64,000 bases of DNA from Rhodeus uyekii (Eukaryota > Chordata > Actinopteri > Cypriniformes > Acheilognathidae): positions 1,786,001 through 1,850,000 of the forward strand of contig JAWRVZ010000055.1 of NCBI GenBank assembly GCA_037043235.1, written 5' to 3'. A program made the position numbers and the translations under genes. The notes below the pieces were generated by a model. That model saw only the letters and a list, made by a program, of their open reading frames with translations. It searched no databases and was not told where the DNA came from. This document shows, one piece after another, positions 52,263 to 64,000 of the stretch (position 1 is its first letter; each line of letters begins with the position of its first letter).

Positions 52263-54566
52263 TTGATCTCCACAAGCAGAATGTTGTATGTAGCCAGCGA
52301 CTAGATTAATATTAATCACAACTAAACAAGAGGAAATCATAGCACTGATTAGAAGAAACAATGTTAGAGTGTGATGTCAGTGATTTCTCCCATGCTTGTT
52401 TATGCTTTATTTGTCCCTAGTTGTTTTTTTCTTAATAATATTGGATGACAAGATGTACATTCAAAGTGCCAAGGCCAATAAGCAAAACAAAGAAAAACAG
52501 CTTCTGTCTAATTGACTCGGGGTCTATTCATTAGACCATTTCAATCCCACAACAAATTGCTTGTGGGGATTCTTGAAATCCCTGAACAATCTCAAACACT
52601 GACGTAAGGAATGGGAAAAAGTACATGAAACATCACAAGGCACAAATATGGAGTATACAGAATATATGGCACATAAAGGGAGCCCACCCAAGAGAAAATG
52701 TGATAAAAGTGTATATATAAAAATACAACTTAAGACAAAAGCAATGAATTTCAGTGTTTGTCAATTTTCTGTGTACACACATTTTAGAATGAAATATTTT
52801 TTTAAATAAACTCATATAATGTCTTCAGAACCGATAAAATGAGTAAATATTAATTAACTATATTCCAATAGTAATAAATAAATCTCAAATGTTGATAAAG
52901 GTTTATAATTCTTTGCAATAATCAGGTGAGGTCTTGTGAATTAACTTGCATCCAATATGCACATGTATATTAGTATTTTTCATGTACTGGAACAGTATAA
53001 TTGGTGGCTGTAGTGCAAAAGACTAGACTTAAAATGAAACTTGAGAGGAAATGAGCATGAGATGACTTCTTCAAATATGATGCAATTACTTCCTCAAAGC
53101 GGGCGAAATTTCTGTAAATGAATTCTGTTATGCATTTCAGAGGAGTAATCATTTCATTTTTTTCAGCTTCATGTGTAATCACCCTCATTAGTTTTCACAA
53201 CAGAGAAGGAGATGTTTAAATTTATGACATGTAATCTGTTGCATTGGAGACAACTGAGAATGAGTTACATCTCTCACAGGAACCTGCAGATGTGTTATTA
53301 TTTGCTATCATGTACAGGAACACTCCATCCACTCGATAGACTTTATTTATCTCCACTACACAAACATTTTATGATTGAACGAGCAAATATCCTTTGGGCA
53401 CAAATCTTGTTGTTAAATGCATTCAAAACATTCATGAAACTCCGGAGAATAGCACAATTATTTCAGGTTGTTTTCAAAGCTACAGCCGGATTCATTTCCC
53501 CAGTCCAATCAGTTTTGATCAAATAAACCGAGACATGGAAAAATGCTTCTGCTGATCAGAGCATCGTTATTTTCAGCTCAAAGAGTCAAGAGATCATCAA
53601 TACAACACTGACATTCCACTCAGCTGTCCTATTTTCTACTGTTTACAAGTGTGTTCAGTTCCAGATTAGTACGTAACAGACTGTTTCTAGAATAAATCAA
53701 TGAGAAATGCTCAAAGTTGGATATATTCTGCTTTTTCTTTATTTTATTTTCCCCATTGTGCTGAACACCATTTATGAACTAGGCCATATTGGTGAAGCAG
53801 GGATGTGAATGATAAATGGCTAAAGGTGGAGTGAGGGGGCGGGACTGTTGTAGCAGCAAAACACTGTGCTTTAAAGAGCTCATTTGTCATCCAGAACCCA
53901 GTGCATTGCACAAGGTGAAAAGGTCTCTAAGTCTCTTAAATGAGCTCTGAACTTTCCCGTTATCCACCGGCTATACAACATAGCAATCACCTCCACGTCC
54001 TGCCTTCCTAAGTTCCCCTTGAGCCATGTCAGCCGAGAAGGTCTAGATTAAATGGCATATCTAAACCGCACAGGTATATGACCTCTCGTGTCCTGTATAC
54101 CTATCCTGGCTGTTGTTCTTTGTTTATAAGAATGGGTCTTAATAAATATACATTGGGCTATATATATAAAGTGCGCATATTTTTTTTCTGATGCGTACGT
54201 TTGTTATGTACATTTATCTATTCTAATTGAAGGATGCCACCTTTGCAATAAGTCAGTTTGTGAAATTTCAATTTTGCAAGATATTCCATGTTCAACTGTA
54301 AGTGGTATTATTAGAAAGTGGAAGCATTTTTAAACCGTAGCAACTCCATACCATATAAAGTCACAGAGCAGGGTCATGGAGTTCTCAGTTACCACGGTCT
54401 GCTGATTCCATAGCTAAAGTGTTCCAAGCTTCCACCGGAAGCTAATATTAGCACAAAAACTGTGTGGCGGAAACAAGCCTCACGTCACCAAGTTTTAGCC
54501 AAGTGTTAGATGAAAGGGTGTAAAGCAGGATTGGAAACGTTTTCTGAGGAATGACAAATCATGCTT
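52263..54566. other. Intergenic, no gene seen
   Basis: AT-rich with low repeat content. Open frames are short and unsupported. Confidence 0.3.
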
Positions 54567-54687
54567 CTTTGTTTTGCAGTCTGATGGCCGAGTCTGGGTT
54601 TGGCAGATGCTAAGAGAACAGTACTTGTCTGACTGCATTGTGCCAACCGTAAAGTTTCATGGAGGAGGAATAATGATATGGGGCTGT
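54567..54687 (+). pseudogene. Tc1-like transposase fragment
   Basis: The plus strand reads SDGRVWVWQMLREQYLSDCI followed by VPTVKFHGGGIMIWGCI. This is the central Tc1 block between the first and second catalytic Asp. It stops abruptly where another repeat begins. Confidence 0.8.
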
Positions 54688-55520
54688 ATACTGCTCAAAA
54701 AAATTAAGGGAACACTTAGATCACACATTGGATCTCAATGAATGAAATATTCAATTTGAAAATCTGTATTTAAAAACATTCTATAATTTGAAACACATTT
54801 TATAATATAGAACAAAAATATGTGACAACAGTCACATATTCACTAAAATCATCAAGACACTGAGGGCTAGATTCAAAATCATACCAAAAATCAATGTAAA
54901 AGAAAAAAGTTGTTATAGGCTGATCCAACATGCATAAAGTTCATTTCAGCAACTCATAATGTAAGTCAATAGTGTTTATGCCAATCAAGCTGCATGGTGC
55001 TGAGATGTAAGCACAGGCCCCAGTAGGGACTTCAGGCCCTCGTGCCACCCTTATGAAGTCTGTTTCTGACAGTTTGGACAGAAACAAGCACATCATTGGC
55101 CTGCCTGAGGTCATTCTGGAGGGCTCTGGCAGTGCTCCTCCTATTCCTCTTTGCACAAAGGAATAGATAGCGGTCCTGCTAGTGGGTTGTTGCTTTTCTA
55201 CGCTCCCTGTCCAGCTCTCCTTGTGTAATGGACTGCCTCCCGTTATCTCCTCCATGTTCTTGAAACTGTGCTGGGAGACACACCAAACCTTGCAAAGGCA
55301 CATATGGATGTACCATTCTGAAGGAGCAGGACTGCCTGTGCAATCTAATTGAGTTGCAGATACTGCCTCATGCTATAGACAGTGACAAGAACCCTAACAA
55401 AACACAAACTAAAACCAAATCAGTCAGGAAGAATAAGGAGAGAACAATTGTCTGTGGCCACCATCTGGAAAATCATTCCGTTTTGGGGGTTATCTTGCTG
55501 TTGTCTCTCCAATTGTATAA
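54688..55520. mobile_element. Repeat element starting atactgctcaaaaaaatt
   Basis: atactgctcaaaaaaattaa then gggaacact is a widespread fish DNA-element end. The minus-strand frame 55303-54941 contains FIRVARGPEVPTGACAYISA and a PCSLIGINTIDLHYELLK end, repeat-derived sequence. The right boundary is uncertain. It truncates the Tc1 fragment at its left. Confidence 0.55.
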
Positions 55521-55569
55521 ATATACACAAGTATATATAAATTGAACTAAATGTGTTTGTGTAACATTT

Positions 55570-56331
55570 AAAGTGGAATACGGTTGTGTCGACGGCCTCA
55601 GGGGTTTCAAAAAAGCATCGAGATAAACACATTGCAAACACAATTTCGCTCACAACGTAAACAGTCATAACATATTCGTGAGGTCATCACGCTGTACTAG
55701 ATTTCATACTTTCTTGCGTTCTGCCTGCCTAATGTGCTTTCTCAACAAATTTGGCTTCGTCCCGTCTTTTAATAACCGGGTTCTTCAATCTGTAGCGAGC
55801 GCGCGTCAGTACAGAAGCAGGGTTTGTGTGTGTGTGTTTATCTAAGCCTCATAGTCATTGGTCGGTAACGAGCGGTTACTGACCAATATGTAAAAATATT
55901 TGAGAAAACCAATCAAGTCAGAGAAGGCGGGCTTTATGTGCACACAGAAGCGGATGAGGCTTTGGGATGTGGGTGGGACCCACGGCAGCACTTGCTGCTC
56001 GTTGAGAAGCGTAAGAACGATATGTGCTTTCACTTCAGAGAGTGCTGCTGCACTGTGAGAGAAGCGTCACTGACAGAGCGACGTGCAATGCAAACTCAGC
56101 GCATGCGCAGTGAACTTGGTACGCTCATTAGTCACAAGATAACCATGTGAAGTGGCGAATTTGTCCCTGTTTTGTGTTCGAGATATTAGCTTTCGGCGAC
56201 ATAAAATAATAGACATTACCGAAAAGAAAATGCTTAGACAAATAGGGAGTTTGGCGGTTCCACTTCAAAAACGTCGACATAATAGTATTGACGAGTTAAC
56301 CGTGAGTCGAGATAAGTGAACTCCACTGTAT
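55570..56331. mobile_element. pogo-like non-autonomous element, copy 1
   Basis: Left end aagtggaatacggttgtgtc followed by gacggcctcaggggtttcaaaaaagc. Right end gataagtgaactccactgta. It shares internal sequence with the copy at 57675 in inverted orientation (ttgcaaacacaatttcgctcacaac). No transposase ORF. Confidence 0.8.
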
Positions 56332-57674
56332 TTAATGTATGTATTTCCTTTGTGTTCCTTCGAAGTATGCATTCATGATGGCTTCCACTGGACACACTGC
56401 CAAAAGGGTTATCCGTGCTTATGCTTCAGCTGTGGAACGAACACAGTTAACTCGATCTCAGTACAAACACAACTAATTTTAATCCTGACAAGAGTCTTGG
56501 TTTTTATTCTGGTATGCTTTCACTCACTCACTCCCACCCTAACCTCTCTCTTTATCATTTAAAATTGATGCCAACTCCCCAATGGCCTTTCTTATGGAAG
56601 GAAAGAGACTTTGAAGTTTGTAGGACTCCTCTGAAAAGCCCTCAGGCATCTCCTTCATAAGGCTACTGCTACCATACTCCCCCCGCCTCTTCCCCAGCAT
56701 ATCTTGTTCTTTTTCTTTCTTTCTCTTGGCCACTCTGGATCTTGGGAGAATCCACTGCTACTGCAGCACAATGAATAGCAAACAAAACTTGGGGAAGGGC
56801 ATGTCTACAAATTCAAGCTATGGAAGATAGTGGGATAAAACAATTGTAAGGAAATGCATTTTGTATACAAAATATCTCCGGTTTCAAAGCAAACTCCTAA
56901 ATATTTGCAGGCTTTTGTATAAAAAAGTTTGAAACATATTTTAAATATTTTAGTGGATGTGGCACATACTGTTTGTTTCTAATTCTCCCCTCTTAGATGT
57001 TGTTTACTGTTTAATACAATTTCTTTATCATAAGAATGAATGACCTTGATATGGTATAATTCCTACCCTGCATAAAAAAGTTATTTGAAGGTTCAAATAA
57101 ATCAAAGATAATTGGAGTATGCTTTACAATAAAATACCATTTCAGTCTTTCTACTTCAAAATTTGGTCTTTAATTCGGTGTTATATGGTGTTTCCTTAAT
57201 GAAATGTACTAGCAATTTTTGAGTAAAAATTTGAAATTAAGTCTTACACCATTTTTTTTTCTCCATTTTACAATAACTGTATATATATAGACATTAGTTT
57301 TGACTGAAGCACACTGTTGTATTGCTATTGAAATCTGTGAGAGACTTTGCTCTACAAAGTTGTGTTTGGAAGATAATTTTGCATTTCAGTATTGCCCATC
57401 AATAGGTCTAAATAGGTCATCAGTCAAATTATCAATTATTATTTTGCAGTTTTAGAGAAATTTGCTAATAGTCAAAATGTTCATGGTTGATTATTGATTT
57501 AATACGTTTATTTTGAATTTGGCTTTAAAATTTAGATTAGTTTTTATTAGTTTGCACTCTCTCATGGTTGTTTATTTTAGTTTTTGCCGTTAATTTGCTG
57601 ATATCACTGCAATACATGGCATCATTCATTATTTAGTTCATCCTTCTGTGTAACGTAAAGGAAATTATTATATG
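56332..57674. other. Intergenic, no feature seen
   Basis: AT-rich between two pogo-like copies. Confidence 0.3.
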
Positions 57675-58792
57675 TACAGTGGAACCCACTTAGCATTTTC
57701 TTATCGGTTATGTTGATTATTTTATGTTGCCGAACCCTGATATCTCGAGCACAAAAGAGGGACAAAGTCGCCACTTAACATCAGTTATCTCGATCCCCGT
57801 GACTAATGATCGTACCGAGTTCGCGTTGCACCTGCATCACGGTCCGTATGGTCGCACACTCCAATGACACTCTACCCATTATTGTGCGCAAAAATCAAGC
57901 CTTACAGATGCTATCTTGCTATCTTATATTCCTGTCCAGGAATTACCTGATTACATTGACATAGACAAAGAGGTTGTTAATGAAAGAAGCTTAGTTTGTT
58001 TTCAGGCAGACCGTTAAAAGCGAAAAGCAACAAAGCATTTTAGACTTTGTAAAGAAACCATAGTAACCGTGTGTACAATACTTTGCAGAACTGTGTCCGA
58101 GCGAATTGACTGTATTATGAACGAATGTGTTTATGCGTGTTGTGACCGTTTACGCTGTGAGCGAAATTGTGTTTGCAATGTTGGGGAATATAATTAAAGG
58201 TTTTTATTGAGAATCGAAGGTGGTTTTTATTGTATACTGGTAAATCTTGTAACGGCTGTCAGAGTGTTTGACGACTGCCCAGATGTTAAATGGAAACGAA
58301 AGAAAACTCGAGGCGATTAAACTGGTCACACAAGCTTTATAGATGGGTTTCGTACCAGCACACTCTTCTCAAACATGTAAAGTGTCTAAGTACAAACCAG
58401 GAAAAAGAAAACACTCCGACAAACATCACAAATAAAAGAAGGAAAATAGAAACAATAGATTATGCTATATAACAGTCAGCAGTAGAGCGGCCATCTCTCT
58501 CCTCACTCAAAAACACTCTGCTCCCCGTGCCCGCTCACACCAGAACAGTGTGCACACAACAGCATACGCCGTCTTAAAGGTATATTCACAACATAATCAA
58601 AGCAGCCGTTACAATCTCTGCTCTGCTGCCTTTTGTTGTTAGCAAACATATACAGTGTATGTACATTTTTATAGCATGCCGATCACTTCATCAAACAAAT
58701 CATCATATTGGCTTTTGGTTATCTCGATCATCGTTTATCTCGACGCTTTTTTGCAACCCCCGAGGCCGTCGACATAACCGGGTTCCACTGTT
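57675..58792. mobile_element. pogo-like non-autonomous element, copy 2, with nested insertion
   Basis: Left end tacagtggaacccacttagc, right end gacataaccgggttccactgt. The right end is preceded by tttttgcaacccccgaggcc, the reverse complement of the left part of copies 1 and 3. A 364-bp insertion lies at 58249-58613. Confidence 0.88.
58249..58613. mobile_element. Insertion nested in pogo-like copy 2
   Basis: Begins tgtaacggctgtcagag and ends aaagcagccgttaca, imperfect inverted ends. It is possibly flanked by a 5-bp aatct duplication. Copy 3 lacks it: there, cgaaggtggtttttattg runs on to tttgttgttagcaaacatat through about 25 bases only. Solo LTR-like or MITE; the class is undecided. Confidence 0.65.
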
Positions 58793-61700
58793 TGTGTGTG
58801 TATATATATTATTTATTTAATTTTTTTAATGAACCAAAACTCCAGTGTTTTGTTACCAGATTTTGACAATCTATCTTTTGTGTTCCACAGGTGAAAGAAA
58901 GTCTTACGGGTTTGGAATACATGAGGGTGAGTAAATGATGTGAGAACTTTCGGCTTTGGGTGAACATCATTACATTTTTCAGGACAGTGTATTGTAATTG
59001 CTGCTCTATAGTGACATTTACACATTTAATCTGGAAATTCTGAAACCAATTATATCAATTGTCCTTATCAAAATCATAAAATCTGAAAACAATCTTTCAC
59101 CATGTTTTCTCTTCTCACACTTGGGGAAAGCTTGCTAGCGGCTGTCTGCTTTATTGGTTGTCCTTATAGAATAAACAAGCAATGTTTCTTTGCTTGTCCT
59201 TGACCCTTCAGAGCACCAGGCAGGTAATGGGTCTTGATAAGTTGGAAATGGTTGCCGGAGATTGAAGTGAGTAGTTTGTAGAAGCCTTATTGGGGTATTC
59301 CCGCCCAGATGAATTGAAGCCAACTTGGTGGGATGGGATATCCGTCTCATTACTTGGGTCTGTGGTCTTGCAGGAATGGAGGCAGAGGGTAAAAACATGT
59401 TTAAGAGCTGACCTGCTTTTGAAGGTGTCTTAGATGGAGAATCTGGAAGAAAGCATGTTGTATTATTGAATTTGAATTAAAGCGTCTCCATTAGCACTTC
59501 TCAGTTCAGTCCCTCATTCCACTCATATGCTAAATTGAAATTAATTGCAATGTCTTTTCGTTTTTTTATAAGATTAAGGGCAGCATATAAATTATGATGG
59601 TGAACAGCATCAATGACTACATTTTTTTTTTTTTTTTTTGCAGAAAGATTATGAAGATTATCAATATCAATTAGGTCAAAGTGAAAGATTTTTTTATTTT
59701 TGACAAGCTAATTCATGATATTGTAGATCTCTATCTAGTTTAAAGCATCTGGTAAGGAATGTCCCAAATCCAAAATTGATAAATGTATCCTCAGAAATTG
59801 AATATACAAAGAGAGTAACTTCTCAATAAGCATCTAAGAAATTACTACAGGATATCTGATATCTGATGGAGAGTGCACTTCAAAGGCTTTTATGCTGGCA
59901 TATGAATGCAGCCGGTGAAATTCATCATGTCTCAGGCAGATGAGGTTTTGATTTTTAATAAACCTTAAGTCTATTTTGAAAACCCATGGGTGATTTCATA
60001 ATCAGCTTCTCAAATATCACACATTTCCTGAGATCACTGTTGCCAAGATCTCCATGACTAATTGTTTTTCACCAGGCTAAAATCTTGAGGGACGATGTCG
60101 CCCATACAGAATTTCACAGATAACGGCAAGGATAAACCAAAACTGCTTTGAGTTAGACTCCCTTTGGACCGAGGCATTGCAGAATTGTTCATAATAACGA
60201 TATAATCCATTCTGTTATGCAGCCACAAAACATTTTCACTTTTAGTTTTTTTTTGCCTGTGGTGTGTGGATCAAACAGAAGCTTTATGATATAGAAGTAA
60301 AATCTGAAGCACTACAGCTACAAGTTGTCTGTTGTCTTGTTTGTCAGATGTTTGGTGATGTACTGTTTCTGAAAGTCCAGATGAAGAGGCGTAAATCTTT
60401 TGCTGTAACAGTTTGAGGCCGATTGGATTTTCACCCTGCGGACATTGGCCCCCTGTGTCTTGGATAATGAATGCCTATTGATTTTCGTGTTCTGTGATAT
60501 ACAGACATCTACTTTATAAGATGTAATTGTCCTTCTTTGGTGCAGACTTTAACTAAATCACCACAGACAGTCTTTATGAATTTCCTCCAGCTTCAATATA
60601 GTCGGTATTACATTTATTTTTGAACCTCATACTGTCAAAGAAAGGTTTCGCTCCTTTGCACATTAAGTAGTCTCTCAGTTTTAGAAATGACTTATAGTCT
60701 GTTTTTTTTTCTTTTTACATATGTAAGACTGTGACCAAATTGTTGAAATATTAAATACAGTGTATATATATATATGGCTGAGCATAGGAGTATTTATATT
60801 TTAGTCGATTGACTGTTGCATCATAGCTCATTGCTCTCCAAATCTCTTTTCAAATGCTTTCATAATCTACATTGAAATAGCTAGTGTTATATAGATAAAA
60901 GATGATGCAATGAAAGAAAGAAAAACTTAAATAATCACAACCTCCTCATCAAATCTTTATGCTCAGTTTGACTAATGTTTTGTTGGCTGCTCATGAAACA
61001 GAATTTTAAACGAAACAAAGTTAAATATACTTTAATTATATACTTATAATTATTTCTAATTATATTATTTCTAATCTAACTCTAATCTAATCTAACTAAG
61101 GTCAACAAACTATATTAATTCCTGATTCTTTCACAAGAATTAAAACTGTGTACCTATGTAACCTAGAATTTCAGATAAGCATTGTTCGACCTTACAAGTG
61201 TCACCTGCACTATTGAGTTGACAGCCATATACGAGACTTTTGCTCATTTGACATCCTTCAAAAAGGAAAGTGACAGTTATGGTAGTGTACACCGAAGGGC
61301 TTCAGGTTCTTCCCAAACCTCAGCGCTGTAATGAGGTTCCATATGGTTTAGAATTAATTGAATGTACTGTTGCTGACAGCCCAGGTCTGGAGGGTAATTC
61401 TGCAGCAGGGACACTGGTTCCGCCTCAATTGAGACCTGGCAGATTGGAGTCCTCTGAGAATTTGACCCTCAACCCTCAATCCAAAAGTATGTCATAATTT
61501 GGACATCACTGCCCAGCGGTACCTTTTTCTCCTTTTTGCTTTGTTTAAAGATTTCAGTGCATTTCTCCTTGTCAGGAACATTATTCAACCTTGTAATGCT
61601 GTTTGGGAATGGAGGTTGGCATTATCCTTCAAAATAAGGTTCTGGTAAATTTTGGGGACCAGAGTAGGATCTAATATATAATCATGTATTATATTGTAAG

Positions 61701-62197
61701 TAGTATATAAAAATTTGAACTGTCAATACATTCAAATATTTAATTGCATGTTTCTTTTTCTTTTTTTGTTAAATCGTTTTTTTTTGTTCAGTTCCTTATG
61801 TAGAAAGCGTGTGTAATTTGAGTGAATTTAATAAAATGAAAGTGTTTTTATAAATAAATAAATATATTAAAGCATCTGTTAAATGAATAAACATAATTTA
61901 AATTTAAATGCATTTTAATATAACAAATGCAGATTTTATATTTCGTGTCTGCATTAAAACAGGAATTTAAATTGTCAATAATGTACAAATATTTTACACT
62001 TTATTAATTAAATCTTGCATGTTTTTGATGATGATCTTCTTTTTTAAACATGTTATGTGTCATTTCATGGGTGATATTTGGTGAGAATTAGGCTTTAAGT
62101 GCTTTAAGTCATTATTTTTTAAACTCTACAAATAAATCATCCCTACCTAACAATGGTTGTCTTGAGAAATAATGCTCTGTGACAGCTCAAGGCCAAT

Positions 62198-62198
<1 letters not shown>
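58793..62198. other. Intergenic, no gene seen
   Basis: Contains a fragment of the ttaaagggttag family near 58880-58975 (gtcttacgggtttggaatac, catgagggtgagtaa). The remainder has low repeat content. Short frames such as 61270-61497 have no support. Confidence 0.35.

Positions 62199-62232
<34 letters not shown>
62199..62232. repeat. Poly-C run (34 bp)
   Basis: An uninterrupted C tract that could form i-motif/G-quadruplex structures. Its length may be inexact because of sequencing. Confidence 0.9.
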
Positions 62233-62234
<2 letters not shown>

Positions 62235-63188
62235 TCTCAGTCAGTCAATATGCCTGTTAGTGTTTGTCAACATCAGATTGGCTGACATGTGGTGGGTTTT
62301 GGAGAGAGGGCATGTGGTTGAAGTTATCATAATGAAACCATGTCAACTATGTAACAAATGTATTAATTGATTGCATCATACAAACCTGGTTTAAGCTGTA
62401 ACTTGAGAATTAGGCAATGTACCAAAGCTTATATTATATGTTCGGATAGATGTTTTATAGATTATTTTTTGTAAATAATGGAATGGCTTCTGGTATTACA
62501 AAGAATGGCTATTTAAAAGTTAAACACAGATGAAAAGGCTGTGTGAAAATTGATATCTTCCTATTTTCCAGTGTTGGCAAGGCTGATTTCATTGGATTTT
62601 TTTCTCTTAAATGTGAAGCTGCACGCTTTGTCCCTAGGCTGATGCCAGAGTTAAAAGCAAACAGGACGTCAGACACGCAGACAAACTAGAGGCAAGTGCT
62701 GCATTTTAAACAGCCTGGCAGCCTCCTCACCTGCTGATCTTCAAAGAGTTTGATGATAAATGAGTCCCGCGAACAAAATATTCAAGGTGTGAGAGTAGCG
62801 TACCGATCTATGCCACAGCTCTTTGAGAGGGACATGATATTTACCAATTGACTTTGATCTGCATAATTGTGGATGGTTTGTGTTTCTGTGGCACATTTTA
62901 AAATAGAGTGCTTCTTTTGAAAGGCAGTTTCAGAAGAGCTCTAAAGAAAATAGGTTTACCTCAGGCAGGTAGACTTCCTGTGAAATGCTATTGCTACGTT
63001 CCATTCAGAGTCGGATGTGGCTATTGCTACTTGATATCTCCAACTTCCTATGATAAAGGCACCTGGTGCTAGGAAGGTTACATGTATGGAAACGTGATGT
63101 TACACTATTAATGATTAAGTCACCAATGGTTAGGTGACAATGATTAAGTCACCTAACCGAATTAAGAAGAAAAATCAATGCTATATAA
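62233..63188. other. Intergenic, no feature seen
   Basis: No repeat ends or coding motifs recognised. Near 63115-63155 a short gattaagtcaccta motif is duplicated. Confidence 0.3.
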
Positions 63189-64000
63189 TACAGTGGAGTT
63201 TGTTATGTGGACGGCCTCGGGGGTTGCAAAAAAGCATAGAGATAACAGTTTATCGAGATAACCCATATAAGATATATGTCCGATTTTCCCACGTATAACC
63301 CACAGAAGCAGATAATCCGCACACTCATATAGCCCGCGGGTTTTGGGTTTTGTGTAAAAAAAAAAATTATAAAAAAATTCCTTTTAAGAAGTGTGTTGTG
63401 TTGATCATCGGATGAGATGAGAAGAGCCCGCCCTCATGGCAGCACAGCCAATCACGTCTTCTTGCATGATTGACAGGTCAGACAGCCTATCAGCACCAGC
63501 TGTCAGAGTGATATTGCAAGCGCCAAAGACAACAACCCTTGCAAGAACGAAAAATGAACATTTATTGATGTGATATATGATGTGAGTTATTACGTGAGAA
63601 TGTACATGCTCGTGTTTTTGGTGTCTTTTTACACAACAGTGTTGCCGTGATTTGTTTGACGAAGCAATCGGCATTCATCTAAAAAAAATTACATACACTG
63701 TACTGTGTATATGTTTGCTAACAACAAAGGCATATGTGAAACCACCACAATAAAAACCACCTTCGATTCTTGATACAAACCTTAAATTATATTCTCCAAC
63801 AATGCAAACACAAAGATTGCTCACAAAATCACAAAAAAACGTGCGGGATGCTACAGCGTGTTACCCCTCAGACGAGATCAGCGACAGGAAGTGAACCGTG
63901 AGTGGACCGCGATCCATATTGGTAAAAAAAAACAAATCTGATGTGCATGGATGAGTCGTTTAACATGAATCAATAACATGCATTTAGAAAATAGATTGGG
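63189..64000. mobile_element. pogo-like element, copy 3 (runs off window) with nested ATAACCCGC element
   Basis: Left end tacagtggagtttgttatgtg then gacggcctcgggggttgc and aaaaaagcat, matching the inverted right end of copy 2. From about 63282 to about 63560 it is interrupted by the third ATAACCCGC-family copy (gattttcccacgtataaccc, agcccgcggg, and the shared 115-bp core at 63401-63525). Pogo-like sequence then resumes (gtttgctaacaacaaaggc, accaccttcgattcttga). The right end is beyond the window. Confidence 0.8.

Noticed and set aside
61270..61497. A 75-codon ORF
   Set aside because: Short, no homologous pattern recognised.

Overview
The window looks like teleost nuclear DNA, most likely from a cyprinid-type fish. 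It is AT-rich, has split genes with GT-AG introns, and is crowded with fish-type transposable elements: Tc1/mariner, hAT, pogo-like, L2-clade LINE and DIRS-like tyrosine-recombinase retroelements. No prokaryotic operon, CRISPR array, rRNA or tRNA gene was seen. The species call is inference from repeat content and protein similarity.

Genes lie only in the first 22 kb. The 3' part of caskin2 (plus strand, ten coding exons from about 2041 to 17647, 3' UTR to about 19250) encodes the IWVLR-containing linker, two SAM domains, a long proline/serine-rich region and the conserved caskin tail. The ankyrin repeats and SH3 domain must lie upstream of the window. Tail-to-tail with it is a complete four-coding-exon nucleoside diphosphate kinase gene of the NME2 type (minus strand, 21524 to 19375, 153 residues). 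It keeps the catalytic His but has Val where the family nearly always has Gly next to the active site. The two poly(A) signals are only about 65 bp apart.

The caskin2 introns are largely mobile DNA: a Tc1-like relic (3513-4735), MITEs that fill nearly all of two short introns (9879-10483 and 10701-11179), and an antisense, 5'-truncated L2-type LINE with a long reverse-transcriptase ORF (13170-15185).

From about 22 kb to the end I see no host protein-coding gene. The region holds DIRS-like relics (25030-26800 and 50592-52262), two nested hAT elements with perfect 8-bp target duplications, a third nested element with an imperfect duplication, Tc1-like fragments, at least three copies of a pogo-like family, a family ending in ATAACCCGC-type motifs, long TA microsatellites and hairpins. 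Low-repeat stretches between them may hold regulatory DNA, but that cannot be shown from one sequence.

I found no convincing undescribed biological system. The points most worth a second look are the NDPK Gly-to-Val change and its possible hydrophobic N-terminal extension by intron retention, the TG-repeat 3' splice site in caskin2, and the nested transposon histories that can be read by comparing copies inside this window.
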